DNA of 36,349 nucleotides from JBEKIK01 sp050013075 (GCA_050013075.1 JBEKFZ010000039.1:1-36349); one strand, 5' to 3'. Shown: positions 22,584 to 31,591, numbered from the stretch's first letter. Notes: a model not told the origin generated them from the letters alone. Program-made: numbers and translations.

Positions 22584-23903
22584 TCACCACTCCACGGATA
22601 CGGCGGCGGTGGTCAAACCGGCGCCTACGGAGCAAAGAATGAGCTTATCGCCGGGATGGAGGTTTGGCTCGGCCTCGACGAGCGCCAGGGGAATGCTGGC
22701 GCTGGAGGTGTTGCCCACCTGTTCGATATTGAGAATGAAGCGTTCGATCGGCACCCCGCCGCGTTTGGCCGCCGCTTTAAGAATCCGGCCGTTGGCCTGA
22801 TGCGGCACCACCCAGCGCGTTTCCTCGGCCGTCCAACCGGTCTTGGACAACGCATCGCGGATAATTGAGGTAAAACTCTCCGTGGCAAAGCGGAACAAGG
22901 CCTGCCCGTCAAGGCGGATCCAGGGATCGAATTCCGGTTTGCCGTTGCTCACCACATACCCGGGCTGCTCGCGCCGGGCCATGTGCAGGCCGGACGTGTC
23001 GGCACCCAGCAGCACCTGGCGGATGTGATGTCCGTTGGAGCCGGCCGAGATGACCGCCGCGCCCGCCCCGTCGCCGAAAATAAAAAACGCACTGCGGTCG
23101 GACGGGTCCAGCAGTCGCGATTGCAGATCCACACCCACGGTAAGCACGTTACGGGCCAGCCCGGAAATGATCATTCCCCGGGCCATCGACACCGCGTATA
23201 GCCAGCCCGAACAGGCGGCGTTTAGGTCGAAAGCCGGAATCAACGGCAGGCACAAACGATCCTGCAAAATGCAAGCGGTCGAAGGCATGGCCGCGTCGGG
23301 CGTGGTGGTGGCAAGTATGATGGCGTCGATGTCTTTCGTGGCGATGCTCGATTTGCGGATCGCTTCCAACGATGCCTTAAGCGCCATGGTCGAGGGTTTT
23401 TCATTCTCGTCGGCCCAGCGGCGTTGCCGAATGCCGGTGACCTGGTACACGTATTCCTCCGATATTTCCGGGAAATTTTGCACCAATTCGGCGTTAGTCA
23501 CCACGCGTTCGGGCAGATAGCCGCCCAGGCCCAGAATGACCACCTCTTGCCGCGGATCGGCCGCACGATCGGGCATCAAAGCGCGCGCGATGACATGCTC
23601 GGGGTGTTCGCCGGCCACGGCGGGTGGAATCCAGTTTTTCATCCCCTCGTCGGCAGTTTCGATCTCCACGATCGGCTCGGTCAACGGCACCGTCTCGCCG
23701 TCCAGGTGCAGCCGGCGTATTACCTTGCCTTCGCAGGGCGACTCGAAATCGAAAACCGATTTGGCGCTGTCGATCTGCGCCAATGCTTGACCTTTTCCGA
23801 AACAATCGCCCTCGGCCACGTACCATTCGATTATCGTGGCTTCCAACTCCGACGCCCCCTGGGCAGGCAAATACAACGGCATCCGGAATACGCTGGCGTC
23901 CAT
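22584..23903 (-). CDS. Lipoyl domain fused to 3-oxoacyl-ACP synthase III (FabH-like)
   Basis: A 439-aa fusion. Residues about 5-85 form a biotin/lipoyl-attachment fold with lysine K48 in IDSAKSVFDFESPCEGKVIR, at the usual hairpin turn. A linker (about 90-115) leads to a full KAS III thiolase fold: VVILGLGGYLPERVVTNAEL, catalytic Cys231 in DLNAACSGWLY, His368 in VVPHQANGR and Asn398 in NIEQVGNTSSASIPLA. KAS III starts acyl chains by condensing an acyl thioester with malonyl-ACP. The preferred ATG is 23903, because the 24 codons before it come from repeated intergenic sequence. The upstream gene on the same strand is a 2-oxoacid dehydrogenase E1, the enzyme that acylates lipoyl arms, so direct transfer from the arm to the ketosynthase is an attractive guess. 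No E2 is near. Confidence 0.92.
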   Translation of the reverse strand: MDASVFRMPLYLPAQGASELEATIIEWYVAEGDCFGKGQALAQIDSAKSVFDFESPCEGKVIRRLHLDGETVPLTEPIVEIETADEGMKNWIPPAVAGEHPEHVIARALMPDRAADPRQEVVILGLGGYLPERVVTNAELVQNFPEISEEYVYQVTGIRQRRWADENEKPSTMALKASLEAIRKSSIATKDIDAIILATTTPDAAMPSTACILQDRLCLPLIPAFDLNAACSGWLYAVSMARGMIISGLARNVLTVGVDLQSRLLDPSDRSAFFIFGDGAGAAVISAGSNGHHIRQVLLGADTSGLHMARREQPGYVVSNGKPEFDPWIRLDGQALFRFATESFTSIIRDALSKTGWTAEETRWVVPHQANGRILKAAAKRGGVPIERFILNIEQVGNTSSASIPLALVEAEPNLHPGDKLILCSVGAGLTTAAVSVEW

Positions 23904-24063
23904 TAGTTTTTCAGTTGTCAGTTTTCGGTTATCAGTTATCAGTTTATGGTTATCAGTGGGCAGTAAACTGCCCACCCCTAACTAACGAATGTCCGCAGTT
24001 TTTAGCGCGAAACCGCAAGCGGTTTCATTCATAATTCATAATTCATAATTCATCCCTCATCCT
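23904..24063. repeat. Short intergenic repeats between E1 and lipoyl-ketosynthase genes
   Basis: A patchwork of simple repeats: degenerate direct repeats of the type GGTTATCAGTT, a hairpin GTGGGCAGT-aa-ACTGCCCAC at 23956-23975, a palindrome GAAACCGC-AA-GCGGTTTC at 24009-24026 and a triple CATAATTCATAATTCATAATTC. Related hairpins lie at 26524-26543 and 26562-26579. Confidence 0.75.
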
Positions 24064-26184
24064 TTAAAACATCTCCTCAACCGCCGTGAGAATTTTTTCC
24101 GCATTGGGCCGGTAGTGCGCTTCCAGTTCCGGAGCAAAGGGAATGGGCACGTCGGGGGCCGCCAATAGTTGCGGCGGAGATTTTAACGCGGAAAACGCCG
24201 CTCGCACTACCCGGGCGATCAGCATTTCGCCCAAACCTTGCGTCATGCCGCATTCCTGCACCACCAGCAGCCGGCCCGTCTTTCGCACCGACTCCACGAT
24301 CGGCTCGACCGCCAAGGGCTGGAGGACAAAGGGGTTCCAAACTTCGATGCTCCGCGGACATTTGCCGGCCGCGGATAGGGCCTCGTAAACCATCGCTCCA
24401 AAGGCGACCAGCGTCAGTTCGCGGCCTTCGCTATATTTTCGGGCCCGCCAAATGTTCGCCAAACGGCCATCGAAGTCGATCGGGCCGCTCTTGCTCCAAT
24501 ACAGCAGCTTGTGTTCGAAAACCAGGCAGGGATTCGGATCGTAAAAACCGGCCAATAGGGCCTCGAACGTCTCCTGCGCCGTGGCCGGATAAAGCAATTT
24601 CAAACCGGCGAATCGAGACCAAAGTCCCTCGAATTCGCCCGAGTGGAAGGCCCCCATGGTCAGTCCGCCGCCGCACGGCAGGCGCAGCAAAATCGGCGCC
24701 GGAGAGCCGCTCCGATAATGCCATGTGCCGCAGTTCAGGCCCAGTTGCGAAACGCTTTCCGTGGAAAAGTCGGCGAACTGATATTCGATGATCGGCTGAG
24801 AGCCGACTTGCGACGCGCCCAAGGCAAAACCCACCATCGCCGATTCGCCCAGCGGCATGTCTATTACCCGGTCCGGGCCGTAGCGATCGATCAGCCCCTT
24901 GCAGGTCTTGAAGGCCGAACCGTAGCGCCCGACGTCCAATCCCAACAGGAAAGCATTGGGATGTCTGGCCAGCAGATAATCGATCGCTCGATTTACCGCC
25001 TCGCCGTTTTTCACCTTCGCGGCTTGATACGGTTCCACGTCGAGCGGGGCCGACGGTGCATAAGGGGTCCAGGATTGCAAACCGGGGTCCGGTCGCGGGC
25101 AAGATAGGGCGGCCTCGAGGTCCGATTGTATTTCGGCTTCGATGATTTTTTCCACGGCCCTTGTTTCCGCCTCGGAAAAACCGCTTATTTCCTGAATTTT
25201 ACGTCTCGCGGCGGGCAAAGGATCGCGCTGGAGCCAATCCCGCATCTGTTCGGCCGAGATGTAATCGCCCTTGTCGTATGCGGCATGGCCGCGAAGCCGC
25301 AAAGTCATGCACTCCAGCAGCCGGGGCATGCTATCGGCGCTCATGGCTTCCAATGCGTCGCACACCGCACTGTACACTTCCCAGACGTCGGTGCCGTCGA
25401 TGGTCCGGCCGCTGATGCCGTAGCCCTGCGCCCTATCGGAAAGCTTTTGGCAATTGTATTGGGCGCTTATGGGCGTGGAAAAGGCGTAATAATTATTCTC
25501 GATCAGAAACAACACCGGAGACTTTTGCACCGAGGCGATGTTCATGGCCTCGTGGATCTCGCCCGTGCTCGAGCCGCCGTCGCCGACAACGGCCAGTCCG
25601 AAAACGTCCTCGCCGGCCCGCCGCGCAGCCCAGGTCCCGCCCACCACAAGGCTGGGCATTTTGCCCAAGTGGCTGATCATGGGAAAACGCCGCGTTGCGG
25701 CGTTGCCGTGGTGCACGTTGCCCTCCCGGCCGTGCGTCGGGCTTTGGGCGTTGGCCATGTACTGGCAAAATAACTGGTACGGCGTGGAACCCAAGAGCAA
25801 ATGCCCGATTACGTCTCGGTGCATGATCGACACCACGTCCATGCCCGGACGCAACGGCATGACCATGCCCGTCGACGTCGCCTCGTTGCCTATGCCGGTG
25901 GTCACGGTCCCTTTGGTATAGCCCTTTTTGAAGAGCTCTTCCATGCGCTCGTCCAAGTGCCGGGACAGGTACATCAGCGGATAAGCCGTGGAGTAAAATT
26001 CCTCTCGCGTGAGCCGCTGCGGATAACGCGCTAGCCGGTGCGCGGGCGGGCGGGCGGAATCGACCCTGCACGAAGACAACTGCACCAACAACGAATCGAT
26101 CCACGGTGCCCCTTCACGCCCCGCGGTAAAAGCCCTATTGGCCGATGCGCCGTCCATCTCTCGAGTTTCCAAAGGAGTAGTCAC
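24064..26184 (-). CDS. Fused alpha-beta 2-oxoacid dehydrogenase E1
   Basis: A 706-aa fusion of both E1 subunits of a thiamine-diphosphate 2-oxoacid dehydrogenase (branched-chain/pyruvate type). The alpha part (about 55-345) has YKGTVTTGIGNEATSTG-like and HRDVIGHLLLG segments, HGREGNVHHG and the ThDP/Mg motif GDGGSSTGEIHEAMNIAS (201-) ending IENN. The beta part (about 385-706) has AVNRAIDYLLARHPNAFLLG, IDMPLGESAMVGFALGAS, FADFSTESVSQLGLNCGTWH and LLPCGGG-type blocks, and ends with the usual QECGMTQGLGEML. E1 decarboxylates the oxoacid and acylates a lipoyl domain. A GTG start at 26184 is preceded by AAAGG 7 bases away; an ATG at 26157 is the alternative. The ketosynthase downstream carries a lipoyl domain; E2 and E3 genes are absent from the window. 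Substrate unknown. Confidence 0.93.
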   Translation of the reverse strand: MTTPLETREMDGASANRAFTAGREGAPWIDSLLVQLSSCRVDSARPPAHRLARYPQRLTREEFYSTAYPLMYLSRHLDERMEELFKKGYTKGTVTTGIGNEATSTGMVMPLRPGMDVVSIMHRDVIGHLLLGSTPYQLFCQYMANAQSPTHGREGNVHHGNAATRRFPMISHLGKMPSLVVGGTWAARRAGEDVFGLAVVGDGGSSTGEIHEAMNIASVQKSPVLFLIENNYYAFSTPISAQYNCQKLSDRAQGYGISGRTIDGTDVWEVYSAVCDALEAMSADSMPRLLECMTLRLRGHAAYDKGDYISAEQMRDWLQRDPLPAARRKIQEISGFSEAETRAVEKIIEAEIQSDLEAALSCPRPDPGLQSWTPYAPSAPLDVEPYQAAKVKNGEAVNRAIDYLLARHPNAFLLGLDVGRYGSAFKTCKGLIDRYGPDRVIDMPLGESAMVGFALGASQVGSQPIIEYQFADFSTESVSQLGLNCGTWHYRSGSPAPILLRLPCGGGLTMGAFHSGEFEGLWSRFAGLKLLYPATAQETFEALLAGFYDPNPCLVFEHKLLYWSKSGPIDFDGRLANIWRARKYSEGRELTLVAFGAMVYEALSAAGKCPRSIEVWNPFVLQPLAVEPIVESVRKTGRLLVVQECGMTQGLGEMLIARVVRAAFSALKSPPQLLAAPDVPIPFAPELEAHYRPNAEKILTAVEEMF

Positions 26185-26710
26185 TTGAAGACCTTTCGTC
26201 GGCTATTGACGCGCTGGGCAATATCGATTCGACAAATTGTAAAGCAAGGAATCGAAGGCGATTTTACCGGGGGCCAACTGGATTGTCACCGTCAAATCAA
26301 GTCGATTTTACACCATACTTCCCAAATTGCACAGACTATCCATTTTGCGGAGACATGGTGTCCGGTGCGACCAAATCTATGAATACCCTGACCTCAATCC
26401 CATGACCAGACATCATTGATGATTTAGCACTAAGTTTACAGAACTATTACCAAAACAGGGGTCAGTGGGCAGGGTTCAGGGTTCAGGATTTGGGGTTCGG
26501 CGGTGGGTATCTGGTTTCAAGGGGTGGGCAGTTCACTGCCCACTTTCAAGATAATCATCGCGAAACCGCAAGCGGTTCCGTCCAGAATTCATCATTCATC
26601 ATTCATCATTTTTCAACGCACTCCCCGACCAACCTTCGATCGGTGCCCGGTCGCGGCTAAACATACAATCCACTATTCACTGTCCACTGCCCACTGAACC
26701 CTGAACCCTT
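26185..26710. other. Intergenic region with short repeats
   Basis: About 520 bp with no supported gene. 26460-26710 is made of simple repeats: runs of the GGGTTCAGG type, a hairpin GTGGGCAGT-tc-ACTGCCCAC at 26524-26543, a palindrome GAAACCGC..GCGGTTCC at 26562-26579, and CATCATTCATCATTCATC near 26586. These match the repeats at 23904-24063. 26185-26460 holds nothing I recognise beyond the E1 promoter region. Confidence 0.6.
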
Positions 26711-27961
26711 CTACATACTTTCGCCGGCCAAGTATCCGGTACTGAAAGCGGCTTGAAAGTTATAGCCGCCGATGGGACCGTCCAGATCGAGCAATTCCCC
26801 GGCAAAATAAAGACCCGGCACGATTTTACTTTGCATGGAGCTTGAATCGACTTCGTCCAGCGCCACGCCGCCGGCGGTTACTTCGGCCTTGCGAAAGCCC
26901 ATTGTGCCGGCCACGGGAATGGGGCATTGTTTTATTGCCCTAATCAGCCGGTCTCGCTCGTTTTTGGAAAGTTCGGCCCCGCGACGCCCAGGCGGCATCT
27001 CGGCTTGCTCCAAAATCGCATCAGCCAATCGCCGAGGCAGCAGACGGTCCAAGATAACCGCCGCTTGTCGCCCTCCGGCCGTAGCGCACTGGGCGGCGAT
27101 CATGGCATCGAGTTCTTCCGCTCCAGCGCCGGGCATGAAATCACATTCCAGAATCAACTGTTGCGGCGCATGGTATCCGCTGATTGCGCGGCTGACATCC
27201 AGCACGGCCGGTCCGGAAAGGCCGAAATGCGTGAATAATAACGAACCGCGCCGGCCGGTAAGGCATCGGGATTTACCTTTTTCGCGGTTGAGAAGTTCAA
27301 CGACTTTGACCGATGCGTCGGCGATTGTCATGCCCTTTAGCGCGGTCACCCACAAGGCGTGAGTCGTAACGGGCGCCAGAGCTGGGCGCGGCTGGACGAT
27401 AGTATGCCCCAACTCGGCCGCCCAACGATATCCGTCGCCGGTCGTTCCGCAGGCCGGATACGATTTCCCGCCGGTCGCCAGCAAAATCTTTTGCGCCGAG
27501 ATGGTCCGCCGCGAGGTGATCAGCCTAAACCCATCGGCGGATCTTTCGATCTTAAGCAGCGGTTCTTCGCCGGCCAGGTCGCAGCCGCTTTTTTTCAGCC
27601 GGCGAATAAGCGCGGCCAAAACGTCCGATGCCCGATCGCCGGCCGGAAACACTTTGCCCGTGTCCGATTCGATCTTGGCCGGCACGCCTTCGGATAGAAA
27701 AAGATCGACTACGTCTTGCGGTCCGAGGGCGGCCAAGGCCGAGTGCAGGAATCGGCCCGGCGGTCCAAAGGCCTCGACAATTCCCCGGGCGTCGGCGGCG
27801 TGAGTGAAATTGCATCGCGTGCCGCCGGATATGAGGATTTTCACACCCGGCTTGCGGTTCTTTTCCAACAGCAGCGTTCGCTTGCCCCTCAGCGCGGAGC
27901 GAGCCCCGGCCGTCAGCCCGGCCGGCCCTCCGCCCACGATGACAATTTCCCAATTATCCAT
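26711..27961 (-). CDS. HI0933-family NAD(P)/FAD-dependent oxidoreductase
   Basis: A 416-aa flavoprotein of the HI0933/YhiN (BaiN-like) family. It opens with the FAD dinucleotide motif VIVGGGPAGLTAGARSA, then LLEKNRKPGVKILISGGTRC, which is diagnostic (K-x-G-x-K-x-x-x-S-G-G-x-R-C-N-F-T). The middle has LLATGGKSYPACGTTGDGY and FTHFGLSGPAVLDVSR; the C-terminus has GTMGFRKAEVTAGGVALDEV and GLYFAGELLDLDGPIGGYNF. Length and order match the family. It is soluble and no substrate is known for most members. ATG at 27961 is chosen because the GXGXXG motif then starts at about residue 9; the longer frame to 28105 lies in the sequence shared with the divergent gene. Divergent with the deacetylase; the start codons are 43 bp apart. 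Confidence 0.93.
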   Translation of the reverse strand: MDNWEIVIVGGGPAGLTAGARSALRGKRTLLLEKNRKPGVKILISGGTRCNFTHAADARGIVEAFGPPGRFLHSALAALGPQDVVDLFLSEGVPAKIESDTGKVFPAGDRASDVLAALIRRLKKSGCDLAGEEPLLKIERSADGFRLITSRRTISAQKILLATGGKSYPACGTTGDGYRWAAELGHTIVQPRPALAPVTTHALWVTALKGMTIADASVKVVELLNREKGKSRCLTGRRGSLLFTHFGLSGPAVLDVSRAISGYHAPQQLILECDFMPGAGAEELDAMIAAQCATAGGRQAAVILDRLLPRRLADAILEQAEMPPGRRGAELSKNERDRLIRAIKQCPIPVAGTMGFRKAEVTAGGVALDEVDSSSMQSKIVPGLYFAGELLDLDGPIGGYNFQAAFSTGYLAGESM

Positions 27962-28004
27962 GAATTTATCATACCGTATGCTAGAATTTCCCATAAGGAT
28001 AAAC

Positions 28005-29000
28005 ATGCGACATTCCAATATCGAATCACCGCCGCGGCCGGCATTGTTGATTACCGTAGACACCGAAGGCAACGATCTTTGGTCCAGGCCCAAGGCAATC
28101 TCCACTGAAAACGCCCGATTTCTGCCGCGTTTTCAGGCACTCTGCGAAAAGTACGCCCTGAAACCGACCTGGCTGGTGAATTATGAGATGGCCGAGTGTC
28201 CGGCGTTTGTCGAGTTCGCCCGGGTTGTTCTTGAGCGCGGGGCGGGCGAAATCGGCATGCACCTTCATGCCTGGAATACGCCGCCGCTTGCCCCGCTGAC
28301 CGACGACGACCTGCACTGTCAACCGTACCTGACGGAATACGCCGAAGCGATAATGCGCGATAAAATCGGCTTCTTGACAGACCTGCTGGAAGATCGGTTC
28401 CAGCGCAAGATGCTCAGTCATCGAGCGGGACGTTGGGGATTTAACGCGGTTTACGCCCGGCTGTTGGTCGAACACGGTTATGTGGTTGATTGTTCGGTAA
28501 CGCCGCACATCTCCTGGACCGAATATCTTGGAGACCCCAACGGCGCCGGCGGACCGGATTTTACTCACTTTCCCGAGCAACCGTATTTCGTCGATCTCGA
28601 TCAGATCGACCGGCCGGGCGATTCGCCGCTTTTGGAAGTGCCGGTAAGCGTGATCGAAACGCGCCATGCTCGTTTCGACGCCCGGATCAAATCAACGCCA
28701 AAATGGCTGCGGTGGATAACGCGTCGGATGTGGCCTCCAATCCTGTCGATGATCCCCCGCGACAACGGGCGAAACCGCCGCCAAATGCGGGCGATATTGC
28801 GCCATGCGGTCGAGCATCGCCGGCCGTGCGTTATGCTGGCGACTCATTCGTCGGAGCTGATGCCTGGGGCAAGCCCGTTTTTTCCCACCGCCAGGTCCAT
28901 CGAACGGCTTTACGGCCGCCTGGAAACCCTTTTTTCCTCCGCCGCCAAGCAGTTCCGCGGCATGACGCTAAGCGAGTTTAGAAAAGAGTTTGGAGATTAG
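28005..29000 (+). CDS. Polysaccharide deacetylase-like protein
   Basis: A 331-aa protein of the carbohydrate-esterase/polysaccharide deacetylase (NodB-like) superfamily. The first motif is LLITVDTEGND (the TxDxD/E site), later GEIGMHLHAWNTPPL supplies metal-binding histidines (H-x-H variant) and KMLSHRAGRWGFN the Arg motif; CVMLATHSSELMPGASPF carries the late His. These match the WalW/PF01522-like deacetylases of cell-surface polysaccharide loci, but the acidic first motif ends in Glu where the canonical has Asp. ATG at 28005 has an AAGGAT ribosome site 5 bases upstream; a longer frame to 27804 overlaps the divergent gene and is unlikely. No signal peptide is seen, suggesting cytosolic action or an unusual export route. 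The substrate is not clear. Confidence 0.82.
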   Translation: MRHSNIESPPRPALLITVDTEGNDLWSRPKAISTENARFLPRFQALCEKYALKPTWLVNYEMAECPAFVEFARVVLERGAGEIGMHLHAWNTPPLAPLTDDDLHCQPYLTEYAEAIMRDKIGFLTDLLEDRFQRKMLSHRAGRWGFNAVYARLLVEHGYVVDCSVTPHISWTEYLGDPNGAGGPDFTHFPEQPYFVDLDQIDRPGDSPLLEVPVSVIETRHARFDARIKSTPKWLRWITRRMWPPILSMIPRDNGRNRRQMRAILRHAVEHRRPCVMLATHSSELMPGASPFFPTARSIERLYGRLETLFSSAAKQFRGMTLSEFRKEFGD

Positions 29001-29027
29001 CTGCCGGGGATCTCATATTCTTCGTTT

Positions 29028-29151
29028 ATTGACTGTCAGGAAAAGAATGTCGTATGAAAAGTCAGAGCCGGGGCGTGTCGCCCCGGTAATTCCGGGCCGA
29101 CACGGCCCGGCTCTGAGGAGAAAACCCGACATTTATTACCTGACACTCAGT
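29028..29151. repeat. Dispersed hairpin element, copy 3
   Basis: Third copy, 124 bp, between two convergent genes. Ends read ATTGACTGTCAGG and, on the other strand, ACTGAGTGTCAGG. The central hairpin (29063-29115) is a 24-bp stem with two mismatches and a TAATT loop. Location between convergent genes would suit a two-way terminator. Confidence 0.9.
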
Positions 29152-29180
29152 ATCTCGAGCAAGGCTACTGAAAGGTCGAA

Positions 29181-30296
29181 TCACGTCGGGTTTCCCCTAT
29201 CCAGCATGTGCAGTGCAAAGGCGTAGGCTCCGATGGATACCGCACGGCTTGTGCCCAGCCTGGAAAGGCCCACGCCGATGCGCTTCAACGGATCGTAATT
29301 TACCTTCCGCTTGGAATCGGGCACGGCGATTTCGCGGGCCTGAGGGCGAATGAACGCGGCCATTTGTTCGGTGTCTTCGAGGTTGAAGGCCGTCAGTTCA
29401 GTGCGGCGGACCTGGGCTCCGTCGAAGGTATCGAACTTGCCGTTAATTTCCTCGACTGCTCGGGGCAGGAAAAACTTCGCACCGCCCGCCAATCCGCCGC
29501 CGATTACGACCAGCCCGTCGATCAGTGTGACGGCGTTGGCCAAGGCGTCGCCGAGGGCTTCGCCCATCTCCTGGAAGGCTAAAACTGCGGCCTGTGCGTC
29601 GCCTTGACCCAAACCGTCGGCAAATTCGTGAATTTCCTTGGGCGTGGGAGCGATTTCGTGCTTTACCCGGCAACGGGCCAAATAATCTCGTTGAACGCCC
29701 CGAATGCTGACGTTCTCTTCCGCCGAGGAGCGATTGTGGAGTTTGTTTCTAATCGCCCAGATTTCGGCGGCGGCGGCGTTGTCGCCGAGGAAGAGTTCCC
29801 CTTTTCGCACGATGCCCCCGCCAAAGCCCGTGCCAAGCGTGACTCCAAGCAGGTTTTCGTACCGTTTGGCGCTTCCGCCGGCCTTTAGTCTTTCGTTGAC
29901 GTAAGGCAGGAAACCCGAGATGGCTTCGCCGTAGACAAACAGGTCGCCGTCGTTGTTGATAAATACGGGAACGCTGAATTTATCTTCGAGCATCGGCCCT
30001 AAGGCCACGCCTCCGCGGAAAGCGGTAAGGTTGGCCAGGTCGCCGATGATGCCCGCCGGATAGTCGGCCGGGCCGGGAAAGGCAAAGCTTATGGCCGCGG
30101 GCTTTTCCCAGAGCGCACCCTGGACTTGCGAAAATCCTTGCACAAGGGTTTTTAAACACTTCTTCAGGTCATGGGCGTTGGAAGGCAGGGTGATCGGTTC
30201 CACGATTTCTTCGTTTGCCCGAATCGCCGAAAAAACGAAATTCGTTCCCCCGGCGTTAAGAGTCATAACGCTGCGTCGATCGTTCTCAATTTTCAT
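29181..30296 (-). CDS. ROK family sugar kinase, probable rhamnose-cluster kinase
   Basis: A 371-aa ROK-fold protein. N-terminal phosphate loop TLNAGGTNFVFSAI (the family DxGGTx site with Asn for Asp), sugar-binding region SFAFPGPADYP and FINNDGDLFVYGEA (catalytic Asp in NNDGD), LLGVTLGTGFGGGIV, and VVIGGGLAGGAKFF. The CxCGxxGCxE zinc motif of many ROK proteins is not seen, as in some kinases. No helix-turn-helix precedes the fold, so it is a kinase rather than a repressor. It is the last gene of a run rhaA - rhaT - ROK on the reverse strand, 82 bp after rhaT, which suggests it phosphorylates rhamnulose in place of the usual FGGY kinase RhaB; that substrate is inferred from position alone. ATG at 30296. 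Confidence 0.88.
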   Translation of the reverse strand: MKIENDRRSVMTLNAGGTNFVFSAIRANEEIVEPITLPSNAHDLKKCLKTLVQGFSQVQGALWEKPAAISFAFPGPADYPAGIIGDLANLTAFRGGVALGPMLEDKFSVPVFINNDGDLFVYGEAISGFLPYVNERLKAGGSAKRYENLLGVTLGTGFGGGIVRKGELFLGDNAAAAEIWAIRNKLHNRSSAEENVSIRGVQRDYLARCRVKHEIAPTPKEIHEFADGLGQGDAQAAVLAFQEMGEALGDALANAVTLIDGLVVIGGGLAGGAKFFLPRAVEEINGKFDTFDGAQVRRTELTAFNLEDTEQMAAFIRPQAREIAVPDSKRKVNYDPLKRIGVGLSRLGTSRAVSIGAYAFALHMLDRGNPT

Positions 30297-30378
30297 GGGC
30301 GAAGGTTCTTGGCTTGAGCAAAATCAAAAAACAAGCGACAAATACAACGCCGCCGTGACGCTGTTGGGCCTCCGCTTT

Positions 30379-31461
30379 TCACTGCTTAAGGTATCCGCTA
30401 TATCCTGAAATCACGGATGAAAGCACCAATAACGCCAATCCCAGCGCCAACAGGGTTTTGGTCCGGGAGCTGGTGTTTTTCCATTCGCCTAAAATTATGC
30501 CCAGCATCGAGCTAAAAAGTATCGCGCTTGCCATCAGCACCGCCCAGCCGATATATGTTAATTTACCCATGGCTGAGACACCCGTCTTTAAGCATATAAA
30601 CTGTGAACACCAAATCGCGCCTGCCACGGCGGCGAAAAACAGGTTGCCTACAATTGGGGCACCTGATTTAGCGTAATCTCCGATGGACTTGTTTTTTAGA
30701 TTCAAAAACAAGCACCAACTCCCATTGACTACGAATCCGCCCAAGAGCACCACGGCTAACACGGGCATGCCCCGCCAGGTGTTGTGCGTAACCGGCTCGA
30801 TCGTAACCGCGAGTTTTTCGAGTTCGAGTCCAGGCCCGCCTTGCAGTCCAAAATTCATGGCCGCACTCATCAGACCAGAGAATATCGCAACAAGAATGCC
30901 CTTTTTGAAATTAAACTCGGCTACGGCGGCCTTTTTTTGTTCTTCGGGCAGTTCGTTTTCCTTGCTCATGCCAGCTCCGCCAACAAGCACGATGCCCAAC
31001 AGTGAAACCAGCACGCCGCCCAGCGACGCCATTCCGGCCTGCGTTTTCAGCAATTCCCCAAAATTGCTATTAATGATTGGGGGAACAAGAGTGCCCGCGG
31101 CGGAACACAGGCCGCAACCTAACGCCAGGCCCAGGCCCACGCCAAGATACCGGATCATCAATCCCCAAGTCAGCCCGCCGATGCCCCACATCGCCCCGCA
31201 CAGCAAACAATAACCTACTTGCTGTGGCGGCGAAGCCTTAAGCACCGAAATCACGTTCGGCGACGTTGAAAAAGCCAGCACCCAGGGTACGATAACCAGG
31301 CCCGCCACGGCATATATCATCCAGTAACTTTCCCATGCCCAGTTCTTAACCTTTTTAAAGGGCAGGTAAAAAACCGCCCCGGCCAATCCGCCTAACGTGA
31401 AAATCATTATTCCCAGTGCGGGATTGGCGACAATATCCGCGGTTTGAGCAAACAATGGCAT
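30379..31461 (-). CDS. rhaT: L-rhamnose/proton symporter RhaT
   Basis: A 360-aa integral membrane protein of the RhaT drug/metabolite transporter branch, importing L-rhamnose with protons. About ten membrane helices are seen, with RhaT-like blocks MWGIGGLTWGLMIRYLGVGL, GLALGCGLCSAAGTLVPP, GLMSAAMNFGLQGG, and GWAVLMASAILFSSMLGIIL then GEWK. The start ATG at 31461 is supported by AAGGAG 6 bases upstream; the 30-residue extension to 31551 runs into the palindrome 31515-31553. Lies between rhaA (130 bp upstream) and the ROK kinase, so a rhamnose operon is likely. Confidence 0.93.
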   Translation of the reverse strand: MPLFAQTADIVANPALGIMIFTLGGLAGAVFYLPFKKVKNWAWESYWMIYAVAGLVIVPWVLAFSTSPNVISVLKASPPQQVGYCLLCGAMWGIGGLTWGLMIRYLGVGLGLALGCGLCSAAGTLVPPIINSNFGELLKTQAGMASLGGVLVSLLGIVLVGGAGMSKENELPEEQKKAAVAEFNFKKGILVAIFSGLMSAAMNFGLQGGPGLELEKLAVTIEPVTHNTWRGMPVLAVVLLGGFVVNGSWCLFLNLKNKSIGDYAKSGAPIVGNLFFAAVAGAIWCSQFICLKTGVSAMGKLTYIGWAVLMASAILFSSMLGIILGEWKNTSSRTKTLLALGLALLVLSSVISGYSGYLKQ

Positions 31462-31514
31462 AACGGCTCCTTCCCAATTTTGAATTATGATTTGATATTT
31501 GACCCGTGGACAAC

Positions 31515-31553
31515 CTATGTTGGGGCAGCAGTTAAACTGCTGCCCCAACATAG
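31515..31553. repeat. Perfect hairpin between rhaA and rhaT
   Basis: A 39-nt perfect hairpin: CTATGTTGGGGCAGCAGTT, one central A, then its complement. It lies in the 130-bp gap between rhaA and rhaT and could stop transcription, protect the upstream mRNA or be a REP-like repeat. No T-run follows on the reverse strand. Confidence 0.85.
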
Positions 31554-31591
31554 TTCAAAGCGCGACCGCCGGTCGCGGCTTTATGGGTTCA

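Noticed and set aside
22609..23906. Several + strand frames opposite the lipoyl-ketosynthase gene
   Set aside because: Conserved catalytic motifs fix the coding strand as reverse; these frames have shadow composition.
31515..31553. Rho-independent terminator between rhaA and rhaT
   Set aside because: The stem is perfect, but no U-run follows on the reverse strand, so it is recorded as a hairpin only.
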